Below are positions 8,078-15,937 of a DNA stretch of 34,706 nucleotides, piece by piece. A program made the translations under genes and the position numbers. The DNA lies in the NCBI GenBank assembly GCA_009840595.1, contig VXNK01000099.1, forward strand, positions 1 through 34,706, given 5' to 3'. The stretch's first letter is position 1; every line of letters starts with the position of its first letter. The notes under the pieces were generated by a model that ran no database searches, had not been told where the DNA came from, and saw nothing but the letters and a program-made list of their open reading frames with translations. The stretch comes from Rhodospirillaceae bacterium. Its GTDB lineage: Bacteria; Pseudomonadota; Alphaproteobacteria; Bin65.

Positions 8078-8900
8078 GGCTTGCCGGTTTTTCCCGGTGC
8101 GGCGGCCGGCGGGCCGGGTGCGGCCGTTCCGGCTCCCCGGAAAAGCCGGACCAGTGCGACAGCTGCTGACGCAGCACCCGCTCCGGCACCCGCTCGACCG
8201 CGCCGGCCGCCAGCTTGCCGAGCTGGAACGGCCCGTACGCCGTGCGGATCAGCCGGTTCGCCGTCAACCCCAGATGGGCGCACAGCTTGCGGATTTCCCG
8301 GTTCTTGCCTTCCCGGATACTCATGGTGAGCCAGGCGTTCGCACCCCCGGACTGGCCGGGCTGCCGGTCGAGCCGGGCCTGCACCGGCCCGTAGCGGACG
8401 CCGTCGACGGTGACGCCTTCGGCCAGCCGGGCCAGCGCGGCCTCGTCCGGCCGGCCCTTGACCCGGACCCGGTAGCGCCGGGTCCAGCCCGTCGAGGGGA
8501 GTTCGAGAAAACGGGCGAGGTCGCCGTCGTTGGTCAGCAGCAGCAGGCCCTCGGTCGTCAGGTCGAGCCGGCCGACGGTCATCACCCGGGGCAGATCCGG
8601 CGGCAGCCGGTCAAAAACGGTCGGCCGGCCCTGCGGATCGCGGTTCGTCGTCACCAGGCCGGCCGGCTTGTGATAGCGCCACAGGGCCGGCGGTTCTTTG
8701 GCCTTCAGAGGCCGGCCGTCGACGGTAACGCGGTGGTGGGGCAGCACGGCGAAGGCGGGCGTGTCGAGCACGCGGCCGTCCACCGAAACGCGCCCGGCGG
8801 CGATCCAGCGCTCGGCCTCGCGGCGCGAGCACAGGCCGGCCCGCGCGATGCGCTTGGCGATGCGCTCGCCCTTCGGGTCGCCGTCGTCTCCTTCGCTCAT
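8052..8900 (-). CDS. RsuA/RluB-family rRNA pseudouridine synthase
   Basis: Converts a specific uridine in rRNA to pseudouridine. The 282 residues contain an N-terminal S4 RNA-binding domain (about 11-58) and the RsuA-family catalytic core with [17 protein letters not shown] (110-126), in which D113 is the catalytic aspartate. Downstream, '[12 protein letters not shown]' matches the second conserved family motif. The closest E. coli types are RluB, RluF, RluE and RsuA; I favour RluB-like from the S4 domain and length, but the target uridine is not proven. The tail after about residue 245 is basic and low in complexity. It overlaps rsmD by 26 bp and is divergent from rlmN, with 95 bp between start codons that must hold both promoters. 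Confidence 0.9.
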   Translation of the reverse strand: MSEGDDGDPKGERIAKRIARAGLCSRREAERWIAAGRVSVDGRVLDTPAFAVLPHHRVTVDGRPLKAKEPPALWRYHKPAGLVTTNRDPQGRPTVFDRLPPDLPRVMTVGRLDLTTEGLLLLTNDGDLARFLELPSTGWTRRYRVRVKGRPDEAALARLAEGVTVDGVRYGPVQARLDRQPGQSGGANAWLTMSIREGKNREIRKLCAHLGLTANRLIRTAYGPFQLGKLAAGAVERVPERVLRQQLSHWSGFSGEPERPHPARRPPHREKPASHAHRRRQP

Positions 8901-8995
8901 GGCCGAGGGCTCTCACAGGCCGGGCTCCGGGGCAAGACCCGGTTCCCGGACAGGCCGCCTTGCCGAAGCGCGGCCGGGCGGTTACTTCCGGGTCC

Positions 8996-10135
8996 ATGGA
9001 CGGCATCGCGCCCGCACGGCAGGACGAACCTGCGCCGCCACCGATCCCGGCAGGGAACGGGGCCGGGCCGTTGTCCCTCGTCGGCGCCGACATGGCCGGC
9101 ATCGGCGAAGCGGTACGCGCGCTCGGCGAGCCGGCGTTCCGCGCGAAGCAGTTGCGGCACTGGATCTATCACCGCGGCGCGCGCAGCTTTGAGGAGATGA
9201 CCAGCATCTCCAGGGCGGCGCGGGCGAAACTCGCCGAACGGTATACGCTCGACCGCCCGGTGCCGGCCGAAGCCCAGGTCTCGGCCGACGGCACGCGCAA
9301 ATGGCTGTTGCGCTTCCCGGACGCCGCCGAGGCGGAGATGGTCTTCATCCCGGAGGAGGACCGCGGCACCCTGTGTATCTCCTCCCAGGTCGGCTGCACG
9401 CTCAACTGCCGCTTCTGCCACACCGGCACCCAGCCCTGGGTGCGCAACCTCGGCGCCGGCGAGATCGTCGGCCAGCTCATGCTGGCGCGCGACGCGCTGG
9501 ACGACTGGCCCTCCGCCCGGCTCGACCGGCGCATCACCAACGTCGTCCTGATGGGCATGGGCGAGCCGCTCTACAACTACGACAACGTCGCCCGGGCCGT
9601 GCGTATCATGATCGACGGCGACGGCATCGCCATCTCGCGCCGCAAGCTGACGCTTTCGACCGCCGGCGTCGTGCCGGTCATGCGGCAATGCGGCGAGGAA
9701 CTGGGCGTCAACCTCGCCGTCTCGCTCCATGCCGTGACCGACGCCATCCGCGACGAAATCGTGCCGTTGAACCGGCGCTGGCCGATCGCGGAGCTGCTCG
9801 ACGCCTGCCGCACCTACGGCGGCGTCAACAACGCAAGGCGCATCACTTTCGAGTATGTCATGCTCAGGGGCGTCAACGACAGCGACGCCGACGCGCGCGA
9901 ACTGGTCCGGCTGCTGAAGGACATCCCGGCCAAGATCAATCTGATCCCGTTCAACCCGTGGCCGGGCGCGCCCTATGAATGCTCCAGCCAGAACCGCATT
10001 CGCGCCTTCATGACGATCTGCCTCGACGGCGGCCTGACCTGCACCGTGCGCACCCCGCGCGGCCGGGACATCATGGCCGCCTGCGGCCAGCTCAAGAGCG
10101 CCAGCGAGCGGAAGCGGGCGGGCGCGCGGGTGTAG
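8996..10135 (+). CDS. rlmN: Dual-specificity 23S rRNA/tRNA (adenine-C2)-methyltransferase RlmN
   Basis: Radical-SAM enzyme that methylates C2 of A2503 in 23S rRNA and A37 of some tRNAs. With the ATG at 8996 the product is 379 residues. The iron-sulphur cluster motif C-T-L-N-C-R-F-C places ligands at C134, C138 and C141. C127 and C363 (in 'MAACGQL') match the two mechanistic cysteines of E. coli RlmN (C118 and C355), so the enzyme looks fully active. Presence of both cysteines and overall length support RlmN over unrelated radical-SAM proteins. A start 12 codons upstream (8960) is also open but adds a basic stretch not typical of the family. It converges on the antitoxin gene at 10158. Confidence 0.95.
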   Translation: MDGIAPARQDEPAPPPIPAGNGAGPLSLVGADMAGIGEAVRALGEPAFRAKQLRHWIYHRGARSFEEMTSISRAARAKLAERYTLDRPVPAEAQVSADGTRKWLLRFPDAAEAEMVFIPEEDRGTLCISSQVGCTLNCRFCHTGTQPWVRNLGAGEIVGQLMLARDALDDWPSARLDRRITNVVLMGMGEPLYNYDNVARAVRIMIDGDGIAISRRKLTLSTAGVVPVMRQCGEELGVNLAVSLHAVTDAIRDEIVPLNRRWPIAELLDACRTYGGVNNARRITFEYVMLRGVNDSDADARELVRLLKDIPAKINLIPFNPWPGAPYECSSQNRIRAFMTICLDGGLTCTVRTPRGRDIMAACGQLKSASERKRAGARV

Positions 10136-10150
10136 CGGAGTTCGCGCGCC
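10121..10150. terminator. Inverted repeat at the rlmN/antitoxin convergence
   Basis: GGCGCGCG (10121-10128) and CGCGCGCC (10143-10150) form a perfect 8-bp stem with a 14-base loop containing the rlmN stop codon. It lies in the only gap between two convergent genes and could stop transcription in both directions, but neither strand has a T tract. Confidence 0.35.
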
Positions 10151-10157
10151 GGCCGTA

Positions 10158-10472
10158 TCAGCTTCCTTGCGTGCCGAGCGCGCGCGCGACAGCGTCCGGA
10201 TTGCTATCGATGACGGTCAACAAGACCCGGGCCGCGCGATCCGGAACGCGACGGCCCTGTTCCCAATCCTGCAACGCGCGCGCGTCCAGGCCGAAACGAT
10301 CCGCGAAACTCTGCCGGCTCAGCTTCAATCGTTTGCGGAGCGCAACAATTCGTTCGGCGGCAGGATCGTCGACAATTCGGCAGGGAAGAACTGTCTCGCC
10401 CTGCACATGGGAAAGAACTTCATCCAGTGCCGCTTCGATCTCGCGCCCGATTTCGGTTCGTTTCGTTGTCAT
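10158..10472 (-). CDS. HTH (XRE-type) antitoxin, partner of the RelE/HigB-like toxin
   Basis: Small DNA-binding antitoxin of 104 residues. Residues about 42-88 form a Cro/C1-type helix-turn-helix ('LRKRLKLSRQSFADRFGLDA', then 'DWEQGRRVP'), the usual HigA/NadS-like arrangement. The N-terminal 40 residues are probably the toxin-binding part. Its ATG overlaps the toxin stop codon in an ATGA junction (10469-10472), so the order is toxin first, antitoxin second, as in higBA-type operons. It would neutralise the toxin and repress the shared promoter, plausibly through the dyad at 10814-10828. Family-level identification is solid; the exact antitoxin subfamily is not. Confidence 0.85.
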   Translation of the reverse strand: MTTKRTEIGREIEAALDEVLSHVQGETVLPCRIVDDPAAERIVALRKRLKLSRQSFADRFGLDARALQDWEQGRRVPDRAARVLLTVIDSNPDAVARALGTQGS

Positions 10473-10801
10473 TGCCGCCTCATCTCACTCTTGATTGCGG
10501 CGACCATGCGCGAGAGGGCCCTGGTGTCCGCCGGGGAAAGGTCTTCACGATCCGCTTTGGCGTAGGCGGTAAGCAGGTAAATGGCGCCGGGGTCCGCATG
10601 GTAAAAGTAGATTGTGCGAACGCCGCCACGCTTGCCCCGGCCGGATCCCGACCAGCGCATCTTCCTGATGCCGCCTGTTCCCCGAATAATCGGCGCTGCA
10701 TCCGGCGCTGCCACAATCGATGCCTCCATTTCCTTCCGGGATTCTTCCGAAAGCAGCTTCCGAACGGCACGCTCATAGGTGCGAGTAAAGTAAAGCTGCA
10801 T
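10469..10801 (-). CDS. RelE/ParE-superfamily toxin (HigB-like)
   Basis: Likely ribosome-dependent mRNA interferase of a type II toxin-antitoxin module. From the ATG at 10801 the product is 110 residues with the RelE-fold pattern: 'LYFTRTYERAVRKL' (3-16), a G-T-G-G-I-R-K-M-R-W strand (41-50), 'VRTIYFYH' (61-68) and 'IYLLTAYAKADREDLS' (74-89). This last motif is the hallmark of the HigB2/RelE-like group. The frame is open ten codons further upstream, but those codons lie over the predicted promoter and operator, so the later ATG is preferred. The antitoxin gene overlaps by 4 bp. Toxicity and target are inferred from family. Confidence 0.85.
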   Translation of the reverse strand: MQLYFTRTYERAVRKLLSEESRKEMEASIVAAPDAAPIIRGTGGIRKMRWSGSGRGKRGGVRTIYFYHADPGAIYLLTAYAKADREDLSPADTRALSRMVAAIKSEMRRQ

Positions 10802-10809
10802 CAATCGTG

Positions 10810-10838
10810 AATATGCGGCACTGCCGCACAAAAATCAA
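10810..10838 (-). promoter_or_regulatory. Predicted promoter with operator dyad for the RelE/HigB-like module
   Basis: Reading on the minus strand, TTGATT (10833-10838) and CATATT (10810-10815) are separated by 17 bp. Between and partly overlapping them lies a perfect dyad, TGCGGCA-C-TGCCGCA (10814-10828 on the plus strand). A repressor bound there would block RNA polymerase directly, as expected for an autoregulated module. The predicted transcription start would fall about two bases before the toxin ATG, so the message may be leaderless. The remainder of the 128-bp gap (10839-10929) shows no gene. Confidence 0.5.
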
Positions 10839-10929
10839 CCAATGTTGCGACTGACAATGACCCGTCGCCGAGCAGTGTTTCGTTTCGGCCGGTTCCCGGT
10901 CGGAGTATCGGCGCCGTTCGGAGCATCCC

Positions 10930-12072
10930 TTACAACCCCATCTGCCGTACCGCCAGGTCGCGCATGATTTCCTCGGAGCCGCCGCCGATGGCGACGACCT
11001 TGACCTCGCGATACATGCGCTCGACCAGGTTGCCGCGCAGATAGCCGGCGCCGCCGAAGATCTGCATGGCCTCGCTGCACACGAATTCCAGCGCCTTGGT
11101 CGAATAGAACTTGGCCTTGGAGATTTCCGCCACCGGCATCCGGTCCTCGTTGACCGACCAGCAGATCCAGTTCAGCAGGGCCTCGACGGCGTCGATCCGG
11201 GCCGACATGTCGGCCAGCTTGTGCCGGATGACCTGGTGTTCGATCAGGCGTTTGCCGAAGGTCCGGCGCTGCCGGGCGTAGTCGACGCATTCGTCGAAGC
11301 AGGCCTGCATCATGCCGAGGGCCTGGGCGACCAGGCCGACGCGCTCCAGGTTGAAATTCTCCATGATCGCGATGAAGCCGCGATTCTCCTCGCCCATCAG
11401 GTTTTCCGCCGGCACCCGGCATTCGTCGAAATAGAGCGTCGCCTGGTCGGAGCACCACCAGCCCATCTTGCGGTCGAGCGGCGTGCGGCTGAAATTCTCC
11501 GTGTCGGCCTCGACGAAGAACAGCGATATGCCCGCCAGGCCCTCGCCGCCGGTGCGCGCCGCGACGACGAAATAGTCGCTCGTCATGCCCCCGGTGATGA
11601 AGGTCTTGCTGCCCTTGATGACGAAGTGGTTGCCATCCTTCCAGGCCCGGGTCTGGAGGTTGGCGACGTCGGAGCCGCATCCGGGCTCGGTGATGCAGAG
11701 CGACGAGCCCTTGCGGCCGGAGACGATTTCCGGCAGGGCGCGCGCCTTGATCTCCTCCGAGGCGAGGCTATGGATCGGCGCCGTCGAGATATTGCGCCCG
11801 CCGACCGCCGCGCCGACCCCGGTGGCGCCGCACTTCGCCAGCTCGACGGCGCCGTCCTTGCGCATGAAGCAGTCGTCGAAGCCGAGCCCGCCGTACCTCT
11901 CGTCGATGCCGAAGCCGAAAAAGCCGAGCGCGCCGAGCTTCTCGTGGATGTCCCACGGGATCGCCCCGGCCTCGTCCCATGCGTCGACATGGGGCCTGAT
12001 CTCCGCCGCCACGAACTTCGCGATCGTCTCGCGATACGCGGCGCGCTCCGGGGTGTCGAACGGGTTCTTCAT
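10930..12072 (-). CDS. Acyl-CoA dehydrogenase, isovaleryl/long-chain type active site
   Basis: FAD enzyme introducing a trans-2,3 double bond into an acyl-CoA and passing electrons to ETF. The 380-residue product shows the three-domain family layout, with 'CITEPGCGSDV' (126-136) and 'FGGAGYLRGN' near the C-terminus. At the usual C-terminal catalytic position the motif reads 'AIGGGSEEIM', with Gly instead of Glu. In isovaleryl-CoA and long-chain dehydrogenases the base instead lies in helix G, and here 'NLERVGLV' supplies E243 in that place. This points to a branched or longer acyl-CoA rather than a short straight chain. It lies 55 bp downstream of the GcvT-like gene on the same strand, probably one operon. 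The substrate is unknown; a link to the carboxylase operon at 23250-30398 is possible but distant. Confidence 0.88.
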   Translation of the reverse strand: MKNPFDTPERAAYRETIAKFVAAEIRPHVDAWDEAGAIPWDIHEKLGALGFFGFGIDERYGGLGFDDCFMRKDGAVELAKCGATGVGAAVGGRNISTAPIHSLASEEIKARALPEIVSGRKGSSLCITEPGCGSDVANLQTRAWKDGNHFVIKGSKTFITGGMTSDYFVVAARTGGEGLAGISLFFVEADTENFSRTPLDRKMGWWCSDQATLYFDECRVPAENLMGEENRGFIAIMENFNLERVGLVAQALGMMQACFDECVDYARQRRTFGKRLIEHQVIRHKLADMSARIDAVEALLNWICWSVNEDRMPVAEISKAKFYSTKALEFVCSEAMQIFGGAGYLRGNLVERMYREVKVVAIGGGSEEIMRDLAVRQMGL

Positions 12073-12127
12073 CGGCGGGGTTTCCGGCGACCGGGACGCC
12101 GACGCAGCGCGGCGGGTTCGGCGCCGC

Positions 12128-13528
12128 CTACTGCCGTGTCCGCCAGCTGTCGGCGTAGTCTTCGCGCACCGCGGCCGAGTAGGGCACCTTGGCGACGCGG
12201 ACGCGGATTTCGGTCTGCTCGTGTCGCTCGACGGTGGTCTTGGCCGTGCCGCCGTTCTCCTCGCCCCACACCAGCGTCAGGATCTCGTTCTCCGCGATGT
12301 CCGGTTCGACGAAGCCGAGGGAGAGCTGGGCGCGCTCGTTGTAGGAATAGCCGGCGAACATCGACATGCCGACGATCCGGCCGTCCTTCAGCACCTTGTC
12401 GGCGCTGGTCGAGGCATAGTTGGAAATCGGGATGTCGATCGTCTTGAAGTTCGGCCGGCCGGGGTCGAGGTGGGAGGCATGGACCCGCGCGACGTCCTCC
12501 GGGTTCCACTCGAAGGTCACCTTGCGGCGGTGCGGGCCGCCGCGGATCTTCTCCAGCGCCGCCCGGCCGACGAAATCGCGGTCGAACCTGACGTAGAAGC
12601 CGTAGCCCAGGTCGTAGGGCGTGCAGTAATAGTCCTCGATATCGTCCGAGACGAAGGAGCCGCCGATCGAGCCCGTCGCCTCGTAGCAGTTCGCCGGCAT
12701 CCATCGCCGGTACGCCGCCTCGGTTTCGCCGCCGGTGTAGATCGCCGGGAGCGGCGAGGGAATCCAGCCCGATTCGAGCGTGTTCGAGGCATAGGCGCGG
12801 CTGCCGACCTGGGTGAGGCCGAGGCCTTCGCCCGCCTCGATCAGCGCGGCCCGGACCTCCTCGCCCTCCTCGTAGGGCCCCCAGAGCTCGAGCCCCGGCG
12901 TGCCCGCCATGCCGTGGCGCAGCGCCTTGACCCGCCGCCCGCCGACATTGATCCGGTCCATGTGGAAGAATTTGATATCCGGCACCGGGCCGCCGTTCGC
13001 CCGGTTCAGCACTTCCGGCGCGTTCGGCCCCTGGACCTGGAAGCGGTAGTGCCGCCGCGTCACCGGCCTGCCCATCGGGCGCGCCGGCGAGCGGTCGTCC
13101 CGGCCGATGACGACGTCGTAGCCGCCGGTCTCGGCGTGGAACTGGAGCCAGGTGACGCTCGGCGCCCGGCCGACCAGGTTGAAGCGCATCGAGTCGTCGC
13201 GGAAGCCGATCACGTCGCCGACGACATGGCCGCTGCTGGAGACCGGGACGACATGCTTGGCCCGGCCGACCGGCCAGTTGGCGACCGAGTTTATGATCGT
13301 GTCGCTCAGGAGCCGTTCGGCGTCCGGGCCTTCGATCGACAGTTCGGCCATGTGGTGCGACTGGTCGAACAGCACCGCCGCCTCGCGCCAGGCCCGCTGC
13401 TCGTCGCGCCAGTTGGTGAATTCCGGCGCGACGACCGGATAGACATAGGCGCCGATCCGGCTGTTGCGCAGGTGATCGACGATATTGCCGGCATTGTCGA
13501 GCACGTCCTGGAGCGATGTGGCGGTCAT
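12128..13528 (-). CDS. Aminomethyltransferase-family (GcvT/LigM-like) protein
   Basis: Large member of the glycine-cleavage T-protein fold, which binds tetrahydrofolate and accepts a one-carbon unit from a substrate. The start at 13528 is supported by GGGGAATAACC just upstream and gives 466 residues. That is about 100 longer than true GcvT and close to the O-demethylases LigM and DesA. Recognisable parts are 'WREAAVLFDQSHHMAELSI' (folate-fold N-terminus), 'GDVIGFRDDSMRFNLV', 'HGMAGTPGLELWGP' and a C-terminal barrel with 'LSLGFVEPDIAENEILTLVW'. A THF-dependent demethylase acting on a methoxy-aromatic, methylamine or sulphonium compound is the best guess. The neighbouring acyl-CoA dehydrogenase suggests the product may be a CoA-linked acid. 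No other glycine cleavage gene is near. Confidence 0.7.
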   Translation of the reverse strand: MTATSLQDVLDNAGNIVDHLRNSRIGAYVYPVVAPEFTNWRDEQRAWREAAVLFDQSHHMAELSIEGPDAERLLSDTIINSVANWPVGRAKHVVPVSSSGHVVGDVIGFRDDSMRFNLVGRAPSVTWLQFHAETGGYDVVIGRDDRSPARPMGRPVTRRHYRFQVQGPNAPEVLNRANGGPVPDIKFFHMDRINVGGRRVKALRHGMAGTPGLELWGPYEEGEEVRAALIEAGEGLGLTQVGSRAYASNTLESGWIPSPLPAIYTGGETEAAYRRWMPANCYEATGSIGGSFVSDDIEDYYCTPYDLGYGFYVRFDRDFVGRAALEKIRGGPHRRKVTFEWNPEDVARVHASHLDPGRPNFKTIDIPISNYASTSADKVLKDGRIVGMSMFAGYSYNERAQLSLGFVEPDIAENEILTLVWGEENGGTAKTTVERHEQTEIRVRVAKVPYSAAVREDYADSWRTRQ

Positions 13529-13663
13529 GGTTATTCCCCGTCCGGGTCTTGTTCGGTTCGATCCATATTGCGCAGCCGGATTCGAACGGACAACCTCCCG
13601 CACGGTGCTCTGCAATTTTGTCGCCGCGTATTCGGCGCCCCGTTTTTCAATTGGGGGCGCTGC

Positions 13664-13691
13664 TTGACAAGGGAACCGTCCCTGCTAACGA
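13664..13691 (+). promoter_or_regulatory. Predicted promoter with short dyad before the SpoVT/AbrB-type gene
   Basis: A consensus TTGACA (13664-13669) is followed after 16 bp by TAACGA (13686-13691), preceded by an extended TGC; the -10 match is poor. The spacer holds GGGA-ACCG-TCCC (13671-13682), a possible autoregulatory operator. The predicted transcription start coincides with the ATG at 13698. The rest of the 169-bp divergent gap (13529-13663) must also carry the promoter of the GcvT-like gene, but I see no clear hexamers for it. Confidence 0.35.
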
Positions 13692-13697
13692 AAGGAA

Positions 13698-13991
13698 ATG
13701 GCCAGGGTCACGAGCAAGATGCAGGTAACGCTGCCCAGGTCGCTGGCCGAGCGGTACGGCATCCGGCCGGGCGACGACATGCGATTCGAGGCGGACGGCG
13801 CGTTCATTCGCATCGTGCCCCCGAACGCCGTCGCCGCGGGCGACCTCGACGTCGAGGCGCGCCTTCGCCTGTTCGATGCGGCGACGGAACGCCAGCACGC
13901 GCGCGAAGCCGCACGGCCCCGGCCCGTCGCTGCGGGGCGCGGCTGGACCCGGGACGAGCTATACGACCGCGGCCGCCCGGCCGCCGATTGA
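13698..13991 (+). CDS. SpoVT/AbrB-type antitoxin-like transcription factor, orphan
   Basis: Small DNA-binding protein of 97 residues. Residues 3-42 form a SpoVT-AbrB swapped-hairpin domain ('VTSKMQVTLPRSLAERYGIR', then 'GDDMRF'), the fold of VapB and MazE antitoxins. The C-terminal tail R81-G-W-T-R-D-E-L-Y-D-R-G resembles the toxin-wrapping tail of VapB antitoxins. No PIN or MazF toxin gene follows: the next gene is pgk, 61 bp on. The start at 13698 keeps the complete domain, although the AAAGGA directly before it is too close for a normal ribosome site, which fits a leaderless message. It may be a relic antitoxin, a partner for a distant toxin, or a stand-alone regulator. Confidence 0.75.
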   Translation: MARVTSKMQVTLPRSLAERYGIRPGDDMRFEADGAFIRIVPPNAVAAGDLDVEARLRLFDAATERQHAREAARPRPVAAGRGWTRDELYDRGRPAAD

Positions 13992-14052
13992 CGCCGATGT
14001 CCCGGTATATCCCTACGGTCCGCAACCCCTTTGCCGCGGCGCGTTTGGCGCG

Positions 14053-15258
14053 ATGACGCTGCCGCGCATCGAAGACATGGAGGTCGCCGGCAAGCGCCTG
14101 CTGGTGCGGGCCGATCTCAACGTGCCGGTCGAGCAGCAGCGGGTGACCGACGCCACCCGGATCGACCGGTTCGCCGCCGGGATGCGGCCGCTGCTGGCGC
14201 GCGGTGCGCGGCTGGTGATCCTGACCCACTACGGCCGGCCCGACCCGGCGCTGCGCGAGCCGGAACTTTCGGTCGAAAGGCTGTGCCCGGCGCTTGCGGA
14301 GGCGCTGGGCGTCCCGGTCCGCTTTGCCGCGTCCTGCACCGGCCGGGAGGCGGTCGCGCTTTCGGCGCAACTGGCCGACGGCGAGGCGCTGCTGTGCGAA
14401 AACCTGCGCTTCGATGCCGGCGAGACGGCGAACGACCCGGCCTTTGCCGCGGAACTGGCGAAACTGGGCGATATCTATGTCAACGACGCCTTTTCCTGCG
14501 CCCACCGGGCTCATGCCTCGATCGTGGCTGTCGCGTCGCTGCTGCCCGCCGCGGCCGGCCCGCTGCTGGCGGAGGAATTGCGGGCGCTGAACGACGCCCT
14601 GGAAGCGCCGCGCCGCCCATCGGTCGCCATCGTCGGCGGCGCCAAGGTCTCGACCAAGATCGCCGTGCTGAAGAACCTGGTGCGCAAGCTGGACGCCGTG
14701 ATCGTCGGCGGCGGCATGGCCAACACCTTCCTGCTGGCCGACGGCGTCCCGGTCGGCCGGTCGCTAAGCGAGCCGGACCATGTCAGCACCGTGCAGGATA
14801 TCCGCAGGCTGGCAGCGGAGGCGGACTGCCGGATCGTCCTGCCCGTCGATATCGTAACGGCGCGCGAACTGAGCCGCGAGGCCGCTGGAGTCGAGCGCGA
14901 TCTGGATGCCTGTCCGCCCGACGAAATGATTTTAGATGCTGGTGCGCTTTCGATAGATCTGTTTAATCAAGAAATTGCTTTAGCAAATACTTTACTTTGG
15001 AATGGCCCTCTCGGCGCTTTCGAATATCCGGCGTTTGCTCGCGCAACTATTAAAGTTGCTGAGCATACCGCATTTCTCTCCAAATTCGAAGCTGTGTGCA
15101 CTGTCGCCGGGGGCGGGGATACTGTCGCCGCCCTCAACGCCGCCGGTGTCGCTGACGATTTCACCTATGTCTCGGCTGCCGGCGGGGCCTTTCTCGAATG
15201 GCTCGAAGGCAGGACGCTCCCCGGTATCGCTGCACTGGTTAGAGCAAATAATGCATAA
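14053..15258 (+). CDS. pgk: Phosphoglycerate kinase
   Basis: Catalyses the reversible transfer of phosphate between 1,3-bisphosphoglycerate and ADP in glycolysis, gluconeogenesis and the Calvin cycle. The 401 residues are full length. Motifs are R-A-D-L-N-V-P (19-25), G-G-A-K-V-S-T-K (195-202), L-W-N-G-P-L-G-A-F-E (315-324) and G-G-G-D-T (353-357), with 'SAAGGAFLEWLEG' near the end. The start at 14053 begins directly on the usual N-terminus. From about codon 292 (14926) the codon choice changes abruptly to A/T-rich forms for about 50 codons and remains mixed to the end, while the protein stays intact. gap and fba are not adjacent, so this copy stands apart from the common glycolytic cluster. 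Confidence 0.95.
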   Translation: MTLPRIEDMEVAGKRLLVRADLNVPVEQQRVTDATRIDRFAAGMRPLLARGARLVILTHYGRPDPALREPELSVERLCPALAEALGVPVRFAASCTGREAVALSAQLADGEALLCENLRFDAGETANDPAFAAELAKLGDIYVNDAFSCAHRAHASIVAVASLLPAAAGPLLAEELRALNDALEAPRRPSVAIVGGAKVSTKIAVLKNLVRKLDAVIVGGGMANTFLLADGVPVGRSLSEPDHVSTVQDIRRLAAEADCRIVLPVDIVTARELSREAAGVERDLDACPPDEMILDAGALSIDLFNQEIALANTLLWNGPLGAFEYPAFARATIKVAEHTAFLSKFEAVCTVAGGGDTVAALNAAGVADDFTYVSAAGGAFLEWLEGRTLPGIAALVRANNA

Positions 15259-15299
15259 AGCAAACGACTCTTTTCAAGAAACCATAAGTTTAAGTTCGT

Positions 15300-15910
15300 T
15301 CACCGACCCAATAGAAGAGGTAAGAGCATCATTCTCAGTTTGTTTAATGAATGCTCTAGGTTTTTTGGCAATTTTCCATCTTCCAATCGCATAGAAATAA
15401 TAAGCGCTTCCCATTCTGTATCTTGAAATACTTCGTTTCGTGACAAAAGCCCATCATTATTATAATCTAGATTTGCAATTAGCATAGGAGTTAATACAGC
15501 ACCAAACGCACCAGATGCAATTGCGACCAAGATTTCATGGTTTTCGGGTCGTTTAGCAAATTCACCCCTCCTCAACGCTACATTATATTCGTCGAAGTCA
15601 TCAACGTATTTTTCATAAGCAAAATTAGCGGAAAGAATGCGAAAAATCGATTTATTTCCGCAGCGCTTAAACGATCATCTGCTGAAATATCAGCAAATTC
15701 CCACAACGCCTTAATTGAACACTCCAAGTCTTTTTGCTGCGTTTTAAGCGATTCACAATCTTCAATAATGCCCAAAAATCGTTTAGCTATTGTGGCATAG
15801 ATGCCAGGTGTATCTAGAGTCATTTTCTCTTGAGACGACACAGTATTTGTTGAGAAAGCAACAATTATACCGAAAATTATTGCCAAAATGATTTTGTGAA
15901 AGTACGTCAT
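15300..15910 (-). pseudogene. Exported two-EF-hand protein, frameshifted
   Basis: One gene read in two frames. The 5' part (ATG at 15910, preceded by GGAGAG) encodes a signal peptide ('KIILAIIFGIIVAFST', then V-S-S-Q) and a helical domain with the EF-hand-like loop D-I-S-A-D-D-R-L-S-A-A-E. It then hits a premature stop at 15578. The other frame, open from about 15640 down to 15300, continues with 'YEKYVDDFDEYNVALRRGEF' and a canonical EF-hand loop, D-Y-N-N-D-G-L-L-S-R-N-E. Adding one base to the T5 run of the coding strand (A5 at 15642-15646 on the plus strand) joins the two into one continuous protein of about 200 residues. It would be a periplasmic calcium-binding protein of unknown role. 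The break is either a real mutation or a homopolymer read error. The closest family was not recognised. Confidence 0.7.
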
Positions 15911-15937
15911 GGTTCTCTCCACTAGTTTGATCTGCTC

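Noticed and set aside
10930..12072. Acyl-CoA dehydrogenase inactive because the C-terminal Glu is Gly
   Set aside because: Isovaleryl-CoA and long-chain types place the base in helix G, and E243 occupies that position.
15537..15800. Plus-strand 87-codon frame inside the AT-rich island
   Set aside because: Antisense to the EF-hand gene, which has a signal peptide, EF-hand loops, ribosome site and promoter; this frame has none.
15578..15922. The 5' EF-hand frame as a complete small gene, separate from a second gene starting at a TTG codon (15575)
   Set aside because: A one-base change at a T5 run fuses the two frames into one sensible protein with paired EF-hands, and the second frame is already open upstream of the TTG.
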